Source: Tomitella cavernea (lineage in GTDB: Bacteria; Actinomycetota; Actinomycetes; Mycobacteriales; Mycobacteriaceae). From it: a stretch of DNA of 64,000 nucleotides. A program made the position numbers and the translations under genes. Positions 26,935 to 35,692 of this stretch are shown one piece after another. The stretch lies in the NCBI RefSeq assembly GCF_016599145.1, contig NZ_JAENKO010000002.1, forward strand, positions 62,001 to 126,000. Reading direction: 5' to 3'. The notes beneath the pieces were generated by a model. The model made no database searches and was not told where the DNA came from. It was given only the letters and a program-made list of their open reading frames with translations. The stretch's first letter is position 1; each line of letters starts with the position of its first letter.

Positions 26935-27444
26935 ATGGCTACACCGGCTTCCGCAGCTCCCGCACCACAATCCGGCGATGCGGGTGCCAAGAGCGGCCCA
27001 CGCCCCCTGGCCGCCGCCCCGCAGGCGGGCTCCGCGTCGACGCAACTGGTGACCGACCAGGGCCGCACCATCCTCACCGACACGGTCGTCTCCAAGATCG
27101 CGGGTACCGCGACCCGGCAGGTGGACGGCGTGCACGCGCTGGACGGCGGCACCGCGCGCGCGGTCGAGGCGCTGCGCGGGCGGATCCCCGGCGCCCGCGT
27201 CAACCATTCGCAGGGCGTGGCCGTCGAGGTGGGCGAACGGCAAACCGCCATCGACATCGGCATCGTCGCGGACTACGGGGTGCCCATTTACGACCTCGGC
27301 GCCGCCATCCGGCGCAACGTCATCGACGCCGTCGAACGGATGACCGGGCTCGAGGTCGTCGAAGTCAACGTCACCGTCTACGACGTGCACATCCCGGGGG
27401 ACGACGAGGGGCTCGAGGCCACGCCGTCCTCGCGTGTCCAGTAG
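26935..27444 (+). CDS. Asp23/Gls24 family envelope stress protein
   Basis: A 169-residue protein with a disordered Ala/Pro-rich N-terminus (about 40 residues) and an Asp23/Gls24 domain (about residues 42-155), showing TILTDTVVSKIAGTATRQVDGV and the C-terminal GLEVVEVNVTVYDVHIP. Members are peripheral proteins that polymerise under the membrane and respond to alkaline or envelope stress, anchored by AmaP-type partners. It is first in a five-gene unit with DUF2273 and AmaP-like genes. GAGGGGA lies upstream of the ATG. Confidence 0.87.
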   Translation: MATPASAAPAPQSGDAGAKSGPRPLAAAPQAGSASTQLVTDQGRTILTDTVVSKIAGTATRQVDGVHALDGGTARAVEALRGRIPGARVNHSQGVAVEVGERQTAIDIGIVADYGVPIYDLGAAIRRNVIDAVERMTGLEVVEVNVTVYDVHIPGDDEGLEATPSSRVQ

Positions 27445-27448
27445 AGCG

Positions 27449-27637
27449 ATGGCGTCTGCTGACAGCGCGCCTGCCGACACCGACAGCGCCGGCATCGGAT
27501 CCGCATCGGCGATGCCCGACGTGCGTGCCGCTGCCGCCGAGCACCTGGGATTGGCGCTGCCGAAGGTGGTGGTCACCATCGCCGACCTCGCCCACCGCCG
27601 GCCGCCGCCGGTCGCACAAACACAGGAGCGATCATGA
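27449..27637 (+). CDS. Small hypothetical protein in Asp23 cluster
   Basis: A 62-residue frame from the ATG at 27449, four bases after the asp23 stop, to a stop that overlaps the next start (ATGA). The N-terminal half is Ala/Ser/Asp-rich and disordered; the C-terminal half is helical (DVRAAAAEHLGLALPKVVVTIADLA). No known domain is recognised. The overlapping context with both neighbours argues that it is translated. Confidence 0.55.
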   Translation: MASADSAPADTDSAGIGSASAMPDVRAAAAEHLGLALPKVVVTIADLAHRRPPPVAQTQERS

Positions 27638-27813
27638 GCACCGCAGCAGTCGGCCTGATAGCGGGCCTCCTCCTGGCCATCGCCGCCACCACCGGCGGGA
27701 TCGTCGGGTTCATCGTCGCGGTGATCCTGGGCGCGATCGGGCTGGCTGTCGGCGCGCATCACGACGGGGCCATCGACATCACGGCCGTCTGGCGGGGCCG
27801 CGGCCGTGGCTGA
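27634..27813 (+). CDS. DUF2273-like small membrane protein
   Basis: This 59-residue protein has two hydrophobic segments (about residues 5-19 and 21-40) separated by a Gly-Gly turn, ending in a short polar tail. DUF2273 proteins of this size are regularly encoded between Asp23 and AmaP genes and are thought to anchor that complex in the membrane. The ATG overlaps the upstream stop; its own end overlaps the GTG start of the next gene. Confidence 0.75.
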   Translation: MSTAAVGLIAGLLLAIAATTGGIVGFIVAVILGAIGLAVGAHHDGAIDITAVWRGRGRG

Positions 27814-28876
27814 GGCCGCCCCGCAGGCCGCCCGCCCGCGCTCCGGGGCCGCCGGCTGTGAGGCACAGGCGGGCGGTCGCACCCCGCCGGAAGAACGGGG
27901 CACGCTGACGATCCGAAACCGCGTGGTCACCCGGATCGCGTGCGCGGCGGCGGGCGAGGTCGCCGGGGTGTCCCCGGGCTCCGCCGACACCGGCCGGCGC
28001 AGCGGAGGCGGCATGCCGCGCGCCATCGCCGCGGTCAGGAACGGCAGCGCAGTGGTGGGCATCCGCATCGCCGTTCACCGGGCCGAGTCGCTGCCCGATG
28101 TCACCCGGGCGGTCCAACAACGCGTCACCGAGCGCATCCGCGAATTGACCGCCCTTGTTCCGATCCGCGTCGACGTCACCGTCGGCCGGCTGTCCGCCGC
28201 GTCGGGAGCCGGGGCGGCGCACACCCGGCCGTCGGAGCCTTCCGGCTCCGGGGGCCGTTCCGGGGGCGCGATGACGGGGCGCAGGGTTTCCGCCCGCGAG
28301 CCGCGCGCGGCCCCCGCGTCCGCCGCTGTTTTCGTCGTCATCGGTTTCGCACTGTTCGCGATCGGTGCGCTGTGCGTGCGCGAGGCGCTCCTGTATTACG
28401 AGGTGATCGCAGGCGACCCGTGGCTGGCGAACACCGTCGCGTGGGTGGCCCGGCTGACCTGGCGCGATTGGATGCGATATGCGGCGCCGGCGTGTGTGGC
28501 GATCGGAATCGCCCTGCTCTGGAGCGCGCTACGCCCCCGTCGCCGCACCCACCTGCGGCTGCACGCCGACGTCCCCGTCTGGCTCACGCCCACAAACGTG
28601 GCACGCGCCTGCAGCGCGCGCGCCAAGGACGCCCTGCCGCATTGCAGAGTCGCGACCATCGCATCGCGCAGGAAGATCACCGTCACGGTCTCCATGCCCT
28701 CCGAAATGCGCGCGGAAGCGGAATCCGCCTCCGCGGATCAGAAAACTCCGATGCCGGATCTCGAGCGGAGCGTGCGCGACGCGGTCCTGCCGTTGGTCGG
28801 CGACTTGACCCCCCGGCCGCGCGTCAATGTGCGCACCGCCCTCCTGCCGGACGGCCCCCGACAGAGGGTGCGATGA
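27806..28876 (+). CDS. Asp23-domain protein fused to a DUF6286-like membrane protein
   Basis: A 356-residue product with two parts normally encoded separately. Residues about 25-135 form an Asp23-type domain (LTIRNRVVTRIACAAAGEVAGV ... VPIRVDVTVGRLS). A Gly/Ser-rich linker of about 20 residues leads to a second part (about 155-356) with two transmembrane helices (VFVVIGFALFAIGALCVREALL and APACVAIGIALLWSAL) and a soluble C-terminal domain like the DUF6286 family. The GTG start at 27806 overlaps the end of the DUF2273-like gene, and its stop overlaps the following ATG. No frameshift is evident; a true fusion in this strain or a sequencing-joined pair are the alternatives. Confidence 0.75.
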   Translation: MAEAAPQAARPRSGAAGCEAQAGGRTPPEERGTLTIRNRVVTRIACAAAGEVAGVSPGSADTGRRSGGGMPRAIAAVRNGSAVVGIRIAVHRAESLPDVTRAVQQRVTERIRELTALVPIRVDVTVGRLSAASGAGAAHTRPSEPSGSGGRSGGAMTGRRVSAREPRAAPASAAVFVVIGFALFAIGALCVREALLYYEVIAGDPWLANTVAWVARLTWRDWMRYAAPACVAIGIALLWSALRPRRRTHLRLHADVPVWLTPTNVARACSARAKDALPHCRVATIASRRKITVTVSMPSEMRAEAESASADQKTPMPDLERSVRDAVLPLVGDLTPRPRVNVRTALLPDGPRQRVR

Positions 28877-29451
28877 ACGTCGGTCGCGGACTCGGCGGGG
28901 TCGGCCGTGTGGTCGTCGCTGCTGTCGGCCTCGCTTTGATCGCGGTCGGGGGCTTCGCCATCGCGTTCTGGGCGGGGACCAACCTGTCCGAGCGTTGGTC
29001 GATCTACCCTGACCGGCAGTGGATCTACGCCGTCCCGTCAGCCCCGGCGTGGCACTGGGGTCTGATCGGCGCGGCCGTGGTGCTCACTATCCTGGGGGCG
29101 GCGGTCGTCGGCGCGCATCTCCGTCCGCGCCGGGCACCGGACTCGCGCTGGGAACACGCCGCCCTCGGCCGCATTTCCGTCGCCCCGTCGGCGATCGGCG
29201 ATGCCGCAGCGCAGGAGATCGCATCGCTGCCGGCGGTGGACGACGTCCGCGCCCGCACCCGCACGGTGCGCGGGCGACCCACCCTGACGTTGACCGTACG
29301 CACGACTACGGATGCGGACCTCGATGCTCTGCGGGCCCGCCTGTCGCACGTCATCGCGGATTTGGCGGACACCGCCGGCGGGCACCTCCCGGATGTGCGG
29401 GTTCTCCTGGAGCTGCGCCACCCGGACCGCCCCTCGCGGCGGGTGGAATAA
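28873..29451 (+). CDS. AmaP-like alkaline shock response membrane anchor
   Basis: A 192-residue protein with two transmembrane helices (about residues 10-30 and 55-77) followed by a soluble alpha/beta domain (about 95-185). This topology and gene position match AmaP, which tethers Asp23-type proteins to the membrane. The ATG overlaps the preceding stop (ATGA), so it is the last member of the translationally coupled unit. Confidence 0.75.
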   Translation: MNVGRGLGGVGRVVVAAVGLALIAVGGFAIAFWAGTNLSERWSIYPDRQWIYAVPSAPAWHWGLIGAAVVLTILGAAVVGAHLRPRRAPDSRWEHAALGRISVAPSAIGDAAAQEIASLPAVDDVRARTRTVRGRPTLTLTVRTTTDADLDALRARLSHVIADLADTAGGHLPDVRVLLELRHPDRPSRRVE

Positions 29452-29467
29452 GGACGACCCCCGCCCC

Positions 29468-29497
29468 CCGGCCCGCACCTGTGCGCATGCGGACCGG
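29468..29497. terminator. Hairpin after the Asp23/AmaP cluster
   Basis: CCGGCCCGCA pairs with TGCGGACCGG (one mismatch) across a 10-base loop, 17 bases after the last stop of the Asp23 cluster. A second small hairpin (CCGGG-cacg-CCCGG) overlaps its right side. It separates the envelope cluster from the alpha/beta hydrolase gene. Confidence 0.5.
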
Positions 29498-29525
29498 GCA
29501 CGCCCGGGATGAGACAATCACCCCT

Positions 29526-30326
29526 ATGCCGATCACCGAACTCAACGGAATCCGTCTGAGCTACGCCGAGCAGGGTTCCGGCCCGCTGGTCGTCATGGTC
29601 ATGGGCACGGGGAGCCCAGGCCGTGTGTGGGGCGCGCACCAGGTTCCGGCGCTGACAAAGGCCGGGTATCGGGTGGTCACGGTGGACAACCGCGGCATCG
29701 CCCCCACAGACGAGTGTGCCGAGGGGTTCTCGCTCGACGACATGGTCGGTGATATCGCCGCGTTGATCGAGCACCTCGGCGGGCCGGCGCGCGTGGTGGG
29801 CACGTCACTGGGAGCCCGCGTCACCCAGGAGCTTGCACTCGCGCGCCCCGATCTGGTATCGCGGGCCGTCATGCTCGCCACGTACGGGCGGCAGAGCGCC
29901 TTCCAGGCGCGCTTGGGGGCCGGCGAGCGCGCGTTGGCGGACCAGAACGTGCAGTTGCCCGCGGAATACCGCTCGGCGGTCACGGCGGCACTGAACCTGT
30001 CCCCCGCCACGCTCGCGGAACCGTCCGCCGCCCGCGACTGGCTCGACATCTTCGAGTTCTCCGCCCCCGAGCAGACGCCGGGCCTGCGCGCGCAGATGGA
30101 GGTGGACCGCGGGGAGGACCGCACCGCGCACTACCGGCGCATCAGCGTGCCGTGCATGGTGGTGGGATTCGCAGACGACCGCATGGTGCCGACGGACTTG
30201 TGCCGCGAGGTGGCCGATGCGATCCCGGGCGCCCGCTACGAAGAAGTGCCGGACGCCGGCCACTACGGCTACCTGGAGCGCCCCGACGCGGTCAACGAGC
30301 TGCTCATCGACTTCCTGCAGCAGTGA
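29526..30326 (+). CDS. Alpha/beta hydrolase
   Basis: The 266-residue enzyme has the complete alpha/beta hydrolase triad in context: nucleophile Ser in VVGTSLGARV (about residue 93), acid in FADDRMVPTD and His in DAGHYGYLERPD near the C-terminus. No signal peptide is seen, so it is cytoplasmic. It lies convergent with the MbtH gene at the left border of the NRPS island and could act as a type II thioesterase or lipid esterase for that pathway, but the family also includes unrelated hydrolases. The substrate is unknown. Confidence 0.8.
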   Translation: MPITELNGIRLSYAEQGSGPLVVMVMGTGSPGRVWGAHQVPALTKAGYRVVTVDNRGIAPTDECAEGFSLDDMVGDIAALIEHLGGPARVVGTSLGARVTQELALARPDLVSRAVMLATYGRQSAFQARLGAGERALADQNVQLPAEYRSAVTAALNLSPATLAEPSAARDWLDIFEFSAPEQTPGLRAQMEVDRGEDRTAHYRRISVPCMVVGFADDRMVPTDLCREVADAIPGARYEEVPDAGHYGYLERPDAVNELLIDFLQQ

Positions 30327-30348
30327 CCGCGGCTGCTCCCCGGGAGGC

Positions 30349-30579
30349 TCAGGACCCTCGGTTGCGCTCGTCCTCTTCCATCGCCTTGATCAGGCTGTTC
30401 GGACGCATGTCCGTCCAGTTGGCCTCGATGTACTCGACGCAGGCCTCCCGGCTGTCCTCACCGAAGACAACCTTCCAGCCCGCTGGGACGTCCGCGAACA
30501 CCGGCCAGAGCGAGTGCTGTCCCTCGTCGTTGACCAGCACCTTGAACTTGGCGTCAGCGTCGTCAAACGGATTGCCCAC
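30349..30579 (-). CDS. MbtH-like NRPS accessory protein
   Basis: A 76-residue MbtH-family protein, from VGNPFDD through [29 protein letters not shown] to [12 protein letters not shown], with the conserved Trp and Pro residues. MbtH proteins bind the adenylation domains of NRPSs and are often essential for their solubility and activity. The GTG at 30577-30579 is chosen because AAGGAG lies just upstream; starting at 30597 would put that site inside the gene. It is 17 kb from the NRPS gene, which it most likely serves. Confidence 0.93.
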   Translation of the reverse strand: MGNPFDDADAKFKVLVNDEGQHSLWPVFADVPAGWKVVFGEDSREACVEYIEANWTDMRPNSLIKAMEEDERNRGS

Positions 30580-30950
30580 TGCTTCGTTCTCCTTCACTTA
30601 CCCGCGTTGGGGTGAGTATGTGTGTCCGGCGGGCCCGCGGCCCTGCGCGCAGCCCGCGCCGCCAGCCCATGATGCTACCTGCCGAGCGCCGCTCGCTCAG
30701 TATCGCCCGAACCGGTATGCCCCCGCGACCACGGTTGTTCGCCGCACCCGGGCCACCCGCGCCACATCGGTGCGCTGCCGGGTAACCTTCAGGCCCGGTC
30801 GGGCGATGTCCACACACGTGCGCCGGAACCGAACGATCTGCTGCAGGCGGCCCGCAGCATGAGAGACTGGCGGCTACACACCGCCGGGCGGCCAGGCTTC
30901 TGCCGCCCCGGCGGATTCCCGACAACCACCGACGACGCAGCGGAGCACCC
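30580..30950. promoter_or_regulatory. Divergent mbtH-drrA intergenic region with leader ORF and hairpin
   Basis: This 371-bp gap contains the promoters of mbtH (minus) and drrABC (plus). Near drrA an imperfect hairpin, CCGCCGGGCGGC (30881-30892) with GCCGCCCCGGCGG (30902-30914), lies inside a 31-codon open frame starting ATG at 30859 and ending with a TGA that overlaps the drrA ATG. It may act as a translated leader or attenuator. No other gene is visible here. Confidence 0.4.
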
Positions 30951-31952
30951 ATGACCGAACCCGACGCGGGCGTACTCGTCGAGGACATCACCAAGTCCTT
31001 CGGCGATGTACACGCGTTGCGCGGCATCAGCTTCCGCGCGGAGCGCGGCGAAGTCCTGGGGGTTCTGGGTCCCAACGGCGCCGGCAAGTCCACCGCCGTG
31101 AACGTGCTGTCGACGCTGATCAAGCCGACGAGCGGCCGCGCCGTCGTCGCAGGCCACGATGTGGTGTCCGATGCCGCCGGGGTGCGCCGTTCGATCATGC
31201 TCACGGGCCAGTCGGCGGCGTTGGACAACCGGCTCACCGCCCGCGAGAACCTCATGCTGTTCGGGCGCCTCATGGGGCTGGACAAGAAGTCCGCGGTCCG
31301 CAGGGCGAACGCGCTGCTCGAGGAGTTCGATCTGGTTTACGCGGCCAATCGACGCGTGGGGCAGTATTCCGGCGGGATGCGTCGGCGCATCGATATCGCC
31401 TGCGGGCTGGTGGTGCGCCCGGAAGTCGTGTTCCTCGACGAGCCGACCACCGGCCTGGACCCGCGCAGCCGGCAGGCGGTGTGGGATCTGGTGAGCCGTT
31501 TGCGCGATCAAGGCATCACCACGATCCTCACGACGCAGTACCTCGAAGAGGCCGATGTGCTCAGCGACAACATCATCGTGATCGACAAGGGCACGGTGAT
31601 CGCGGAGGGAACGGCGGACGAGCTCAAAGCCCGCACCGGCAGCAGCTACTGCGAGGTGGTCCCCTTGCATCCGGACGATGTCCCTCGGGTGATCGAGGTT
31701 CTTGACGACTTTCTGCCTCCGCAATCGCGGCCGAATGGCGAGGACGCGCCGACGGCCGTCGCGGTGCCGGCTCCGAAGGGCGCGCAGACATTGGCCGAGG
31801 TCCTGAGGCGACTGGATCTGGCGAGCATCGAACTCAATGACATCGCGCTGCGGCGCCCGTCGCTGGACGAGGTTTTCCTCAATCTCACCAAACGCATTCC
31901 GGAAACCGCGGAGTCCGACGCTACGGGCCTCGGCGGCGAGGCGGCATCATGA
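30951..31952 (+). CDS. drrA: Daunorubicin-resistance-type ABC transporter ATPase (DrrA-like)
   Basis: A 333-residue ABC ATPase with Walker A GPNGAGKST (about residue 42), signature QYSGGMRRR (about 140), Walker B VVFLDEPTTGLD (about 160) and the DrrA-type C-terminal region ending in PSLDEVFLNLT. It drives the DrrB/DrrC membrane pair, which in mycobacteria exports complex lipids such as phthiocerol dimycocerosates. GGAG precedes the ATG. It is the first of three coupled genes and fits an exporter for the lipid-modified peptide of this island. Confidence 0.88.
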   Translation: MTEPDAGVLVEDITKSFGDVHALRGISFRAERGEVLGVLGPNGAGKSTAVNVLSTLIKPTSGRAVVAGHDVVSDAAGVRRSIMLTGQSAALDNRLTARENLMLFGRLMGLDKKSAVRRANALLEEFDLVYAANRRVGQYSGGMRRRIDIACGLVVRPEVVFLDEPTTGLDPRSRQAVWDLVSRLRDQGITTILTTQYLEEADVLSDNIIVIDKGTVIAEGTADELKARTGSSYCEVVPLHPDDVPRVIEVLDDFLPPQSRPNGEDAPTAVAVPAPKGAQTLAEVLRRLDLASIELNDIALRRPSLDEVFLNLTKRIPETAESDATGLGGEAAS

Positions 31953-32776
31953 CGATCGTCGCCCCCACCGATCCGCCGCGCAGCATCGACCGCGGTTACG
32001 TGGGCCGTCGCCGGCGGCCCACCCCCGACTCCCTGCAGCAGTGGTGGGCACTGAGCTTGCGGCTGATCAAACCTGCACTGCGCAACGGCGAGATCATTTC
32101 GGCGATCATCAGTCCCATCGTCTTCACTGTCGGCTTCTACTTGCCGCTGAAGTTCGTCATGAGTTTCCAGGGCGTCGATTACGCCCAGTTCCTCATGCCT
32201 ATCATCGCGCTGCAGGCACTGTCGTTCACCGCACTGTCTGCTGCGATGAATGCCGCGTTGGACCGCACCGAGGGAATCACCGACCGGTTCAAGACGATGC
32301 CGATCCGTTCCGGCGTACCACTGGCCGCTCGCATGTCGGCGAACCTGTTCCGCCTGGTGGTCTCGTTATCGGTCGCCATTGCGTGCGGATACGTCATCGG
32401 ATTCCGGTTCCACCTGGGATGGACCAACTCCGTCGGCTTCTGCGCGCTGGCACTGCTGGTGGGTTTCGCACTGACAATGGGCGGGGACGCTATCGGCACG
32501 TTGTCGAAGACCCCAGAGGCCACCACACAGGCCCTGACGCTGCCCCAACTGATCCTGGGCATGCTCTCGACGGGGTTCGTCCCCATCACCGGCTTCCCTG
32601 AATGGATACAGCCCTTTGTACGCAACCAGCCGATCTCCGTGATCGCGACAGCCATGCGCGATATGACCTCCGACGGCGTGGACTGGCCCACTCTTTGGCC
32701 GGCCTTGGCATGGTCGTTCGGGGCCCTGCTGGTCTTCGCCCCCATCACGATCTGGGCGAACGGGAGGCGACAGTGA
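31949..32776 (+). CDS. drrB: ABC-2 type transporter membrane subunit (DrrB-like)
   Basis: This 275-residue membrane protein of the ABC-2 type has about six helices, with FLMPIIALQALSFTALSAAMN and the C-terminal PLASTGFVP-like segment LGMLSTGFVPITGFP typical of DrrB/DrrC. The ATG overlaps the drrA stop (ATGA). It pairs with the next gene to form the membrane channel of the exporter. Confidence 0.87.
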   Translation: MTIVAPTDPPRSIDRGYVGRRRRPTPDSLQQWWALSLRLIKPALRNGEIISAIISPIVFTVGFYLPLKFVMSFQGVDYAQFLMPIIALQALSFTALSAAMNAALDRTEGITDRFKTMPIRSGVPLAARMSANLFRLVVSLSVAIACGYVIGFRFHLGWTNSVGFCALALLVGFALTMGGDAIGTLSKTPEATTQALTLPQLILGMLSTGFVPITGFPEWIQPFVRNQPISVIATAMRDMTSDGVDWPTLWPALAWSFGALLVFAPITIWANGRRQ

Positions 32777-33732
32777 GCACGGAACCCGTCATGGTGAACA
32801 GGCGCGCCCGCCACGCCGCCACCGGTCCGGCTGCGCCTGCGGTTGTGCCGACCGGCAACGGGCCCGAACCACCGGCGCGCCCGGCTGCAGACGACGCCTC
32901 CGGTGCGCGCGAACGCGTACTGACGTTCATCGAGCCCGCCCACGCACGTTCCGAGCGTTCGATGAAGGCCTTGGCACTGCACAGCCTGCTGCACGCGCAG
33001 CGGCTGCTGATCCGGTGGTCCCGCGATCCGCTCACCACAGTCCAGGTGCTGTTGTATCCGGGCCTCATGCTGGTGATGTTCAAGATCGTGCTGGGCGATT
33101 CGATCGGGGACGCCACCGGGCAGTCTGCGATCTACGGCCAGGTGGCGATGATGGCGCTGGTCGCTTCCATGGTCGGCTCCATGGCGGGCGCGATGGGCCT
33201 GCAGCTCGAGAGGCGCGAAGGTCTGCTTTCACGGTTCTGGGTGCTGCCCGTGCACCGCGCCGCCAGCCTCGTGGGCCGCCTGCTTGCGGAGACCTGCCGG
33301 ATCCTGATCACCACCGCCGTGATCATCGCCGTGGGGTTCGGCCTGGGATTCCGGTTCCAGAACGGTGTGGGCGCAGCGATAGGAATGTTCTTCGTCCCGC
33401 TGCTATACGGGATAGGGTTCGCGGTCGCGGTCACGGCCGCGGCCGTGTACGGCGGTCGCGCGAAGCTGATCGAATTCATCTCGCTGGTCACATCGCTACT
33501 GATGTTCTTCAACACTGGATTCGTGCCGCTCGTGGCCTATCCGCAGTGGTTGCAGACGGTCGTGGAATACCAGCCGATGAGCTGTGCGGTCGAAGCGATG
33601 CGCTCCCTTGCCCTGGGCACCGAGATGGGCAACAACTTCTGGTACGCGCTGGGCTGGGCGGGCGCGCTGATTTTACTCTTCACGTTCCCTGCCATCCGCG
33701 GTTACCGCCGCGCCGCGCAGCCGGGCGGGTAA
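32773..33732 (+). CDS. drrC: ABC-2 type transporter membrane subunit (DrrC-like)
   Basis: The 319-residue protein is the second ABC-2 membrane subunit: a Pro/Ala-rich cytoplasmic N-terminus of about 75 residues, then about six helices with VQVLLYPGLMLVMFKIVLG and the LLMFFNTGFVPLVAYPQWLQ hallmark near the C-terminus. The GTG start overlaps the drrB stop (GTGA) and has GGGAGG upstream. Together with drrA and drrB it makes a complete heteromeric exporter. Confidence 0.87.
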   Translation: MSTEPVMVNRRARHAATGPAAPAVVPTGNGPEPPARPAADDASGARERVLTFIEPAHARSERSMKALALHSLLHAQRLLIRWSRDPLTTVQVLLYPGLMLVMFKIVLGDSIGDATGQSAIYGQVAMMALVASMVGSMAGAMGLQLERREGLLSRFWVLPVHRAASLVGRLLAETCRILITTAVIIAVGFGLGFRFQNGVGAAIGMFFVPLLYGIGFAVAVTAAAVYGGRAKLIEFISLVTSLLMFFNTGFVPLVAYPQWLQTVVEYQPMSCAVEAMRSLALGTEMGNNFWYALGWAGALILLFTFPAIRGYRRAAQPGG

Positions 33733-34217
33733 ACAGTTCCATTGGCGGGGGATTTCGGGCTGAATGTGTGAGGTCGGGCGTCGATGAGAATGATCTGCAA
33801 CAGCCGGTCCGCCCGATTTAACGTCTCTTCAACATTCTGCGTGCGTTGATGCGTTCGATGAGTCGGCCGTAGCGCAGCAGTGGGTCTCCCCTCGTATCGT
33901 GGAGGTATCGCCTTTGAGGAGATGAACGGCGATGACGAGGAAGTACCTGAAACTCGAAAACAGGCTGGTCAAGGCCGTCAAGCGGTCTGCTTGCGGCTTC
34001 CGGAACACGGAGAACTCCCGCCGCCGGATACGATTCCACTGCACCCGTCGACAGCGGGCTGCCGCACACCAGTTCTAATACTGATAGCCCGCTCAACCTC
34101 GAAGAGCCCCCATACTCCCATAGATGTAACATAGCGAACCTGGGGCGCGGCAGGCTCCACAGCGTGCCGCACGGCCGCAGCCTTGACGGTTTTTATGCAC
34201 AACATCAGGAGTAGCGC
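33733..34217. other. 485-bp gap carrying a transposase remnant
   Basis: Between drrC and the WS/DGAT gene no intact gene is found. Its centre holds a short frame that resembles the tail of an ISL3-type transposase (33932-34078). The flanks show no recognisable insertion-sequence ends. The right part is AT-rich (tagatgtaacatag around 34121-34134) and may carry the promoter of the following genes. Confidence 0.6.
33932..34078 (+). pseudogene. C-terminal remnant of an ISL3-like transposase
   Basis: A 48-codon frame reads ENRLVKAVKRSACGFRN, TENSRRRIR and FHCTRRQRA. From memory this resembles the C-terminal tail of ISL3-family transposases, in which N-x-L-x-K-x-x-K-R followed by G-F-R-N is common. 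The rest of the transposase and its terminal repeats are absent, so it is a decayed fragment. It marks the left edge of the segment with unusual base composition. The identification needs a similarity search. Confidence 0.5.
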
Positions 34218-35636
34218 GTGCAGCAACTCGACCCCACCGATGCCGCGTACGTCCACCTGGAGCACGGGGCTCTACCGCTGCAGATCGTCGCCGTGTTCGT
34301 ATTCGAGTCCGCGCGGGCAGAGACGGACGACGCAGCGGCGACACGTGCGCTGACGGCCCGCCTCGCACACCGGGCGGCGATCATGCCGCAGCTACGTCGC
34401 CGGCTCCGCCGCGTCCCGTTTGACCTGGACTACCCGTACTGGATCGAAGACCAATCCTTCCGGCCGGCGCGGCACATCCACGCGCGCAATGCGGGCGGCG
34501 CAGACTGGGAGTATCTGCGTCACCGTCTCGAACGCCTTGCCACCACGCAATTGGACCTCGACGCCCCGCCATGGGAGCTCCATGTGGATACGGGACTTCA
34601 CAACATCGACGGCGCGGAGTATGCCACCGCCATCACGCTGAAGATGCATCACGCGCTGGGCGACGGCTTGTTCAGTGTCTCAGTGCTACGCGACTTGTTG
34701 GGAACAGCCGGCCCGGACGGAGCGGGGGACGCACCTCGCACTGACTCTTCCAGCACTAACGCTTCACGCCGTCACCTCCTGCGGTCCGCACTGCGCCGTC
34801 AGCCGGAGCAATTGGCACGACTGGCCCGCGGGGCGAAAGACATCGCCGCGGCATCACGCACTGTTGCACGCCTCGATGCCGAGGGGGCAATCACCCTCCC
34901 CCAGCACAAACGCCCGCGCACACGCTTCAACCACAAGCCTCGGCCCACCCGCATGTTCGACGCGCTCTCCGTCTCCGTACTCCAGATCCGCGCAGCAAAG
35001 GCGGCGGTACCGGACGTCACCGTCAACGATTTTCTGCTGACCATGATCTCGCGCGCGATGGAGCTGTATCTCTCCGATCACGGCGAACCGATTCCTTCGA
35101 ACCTCGCCGCACTGGTACCCATGTCTACCCGCGGGAAGATCGACAAGGCCTCGGCCAACCAGTTCGACGCGCTCGTCGTCGATCTCCATAACGACGAACC
35201 CGATCTGCATCGGCGTTGCATCGCCATCAGCAACAGTGTCCGCACTGACAAGTGCCGGGACCTCAATGCGGCGGTTCAGCGCTCACGATCGCTACTGCAA
35301 TACCTCCCGTCCACCATGCTGGCGGTCACTTCGCTGATAAATCGACACTGGCCGGACATCGGAACGCAAGTAGGCTTATCGAATACGATGATCACAAACG
35401 TGCGGCGCGGTGCCGATGATTTGACCCTCGACGGCGGCCGGGTCGTGTCGAGCTATGGACTGCCGGCGTTGGATTCGAACACCGCCCTTAGCCACGGGAT
35501 CTACACAATCGGCGACTCCCTCACCATATGTTTCGTCGCCGACCGCGACGCCGTGCCCGACGCTGCCGCCTACAAGTCCTCTCTCCAATACGCCTACGAA
35601 GAGACAACTCGGGCGTTGACGCACGTCGGTTCCTGA
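34218..35636 (+). CDS. WS/DGAT (wax ester synthase/diacylglycerol acyltransferase) family acyltransferase
   Basis: The 472-residue enzyme begins with the family-typical LDPTDAAYVHLE and has the catalytic HHxxxDG motif as H144-H-A-L-G-D-G150, plus the conserved P-L-W-like PPWELHV segment and the NDFLL stretch (about residue 270). WS/DGATs transfer acyl groups from acyl-CoA to alcohols or glycerol; relatives (PapA-type proteins) acylate surface glycolipids and lipopeptides. The GTG start has AGGAG upstream. It is 57 bases upstream of the first PP-loop gene and likely co-transcribed; acylation of the NRPS product is plausible. Confidence 0.87.
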   Translation: MQQLDPTDAAYVHLEHGALPLQIVAVFVFESARAETDDAAATRALTARLAHRAAIMPQLRRRLRRVPFDLDYPYWIEDQSFRPARHIHARNAGGADWEYLRHRLERLATTQLDLDAPPWELHVDTGLHNIDGAEYATAITLKMHHALGDGLFSVSVLRDLLGTAGPDGAGDAPRTDSSSTNASRRHLLRSALRRQPEQLARLARGAKDIAAASRTVARLDAEGAITLPQHKRPRTRFNHKPRPTRMFDALSVSVLQIRAAKAAVPDVTVNDFLLTMISRAMELYLSDHGEPIPSNLAALVPMSTRGKIDKASANQFDALVVDLHNDEPDLHRRCIAISNSVRTDKCRDLNAAVQRSRSLLQYLPSTMLAVTSLINRHWPDIGTQVGLSNTMITNVRRGADDLTLDGGRVVSSYGLPALDSNTALSHGIYTIGDSLTICFVADRDAVPDAAAYKSSLQYAYEETTRALTHVGS

Positions 35637-35692
35637 CCGATCCACCTCGATACAATCGCCCTCCTGCTCATACCGTCAACACGGAGTCACCA

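Noticed and set aside
30580-30597. Longer start for MbtH
   Set aside because: The ribosome-binding sequence AAGGAG would fall inside the gene and the family begins at the later GTG.
33818-34132. Minus-strand frames in the drrC-WS/DGAT gap
   Set aside because: No domain and no ribosome-binding site; the plus-strand remnant explains the region better.
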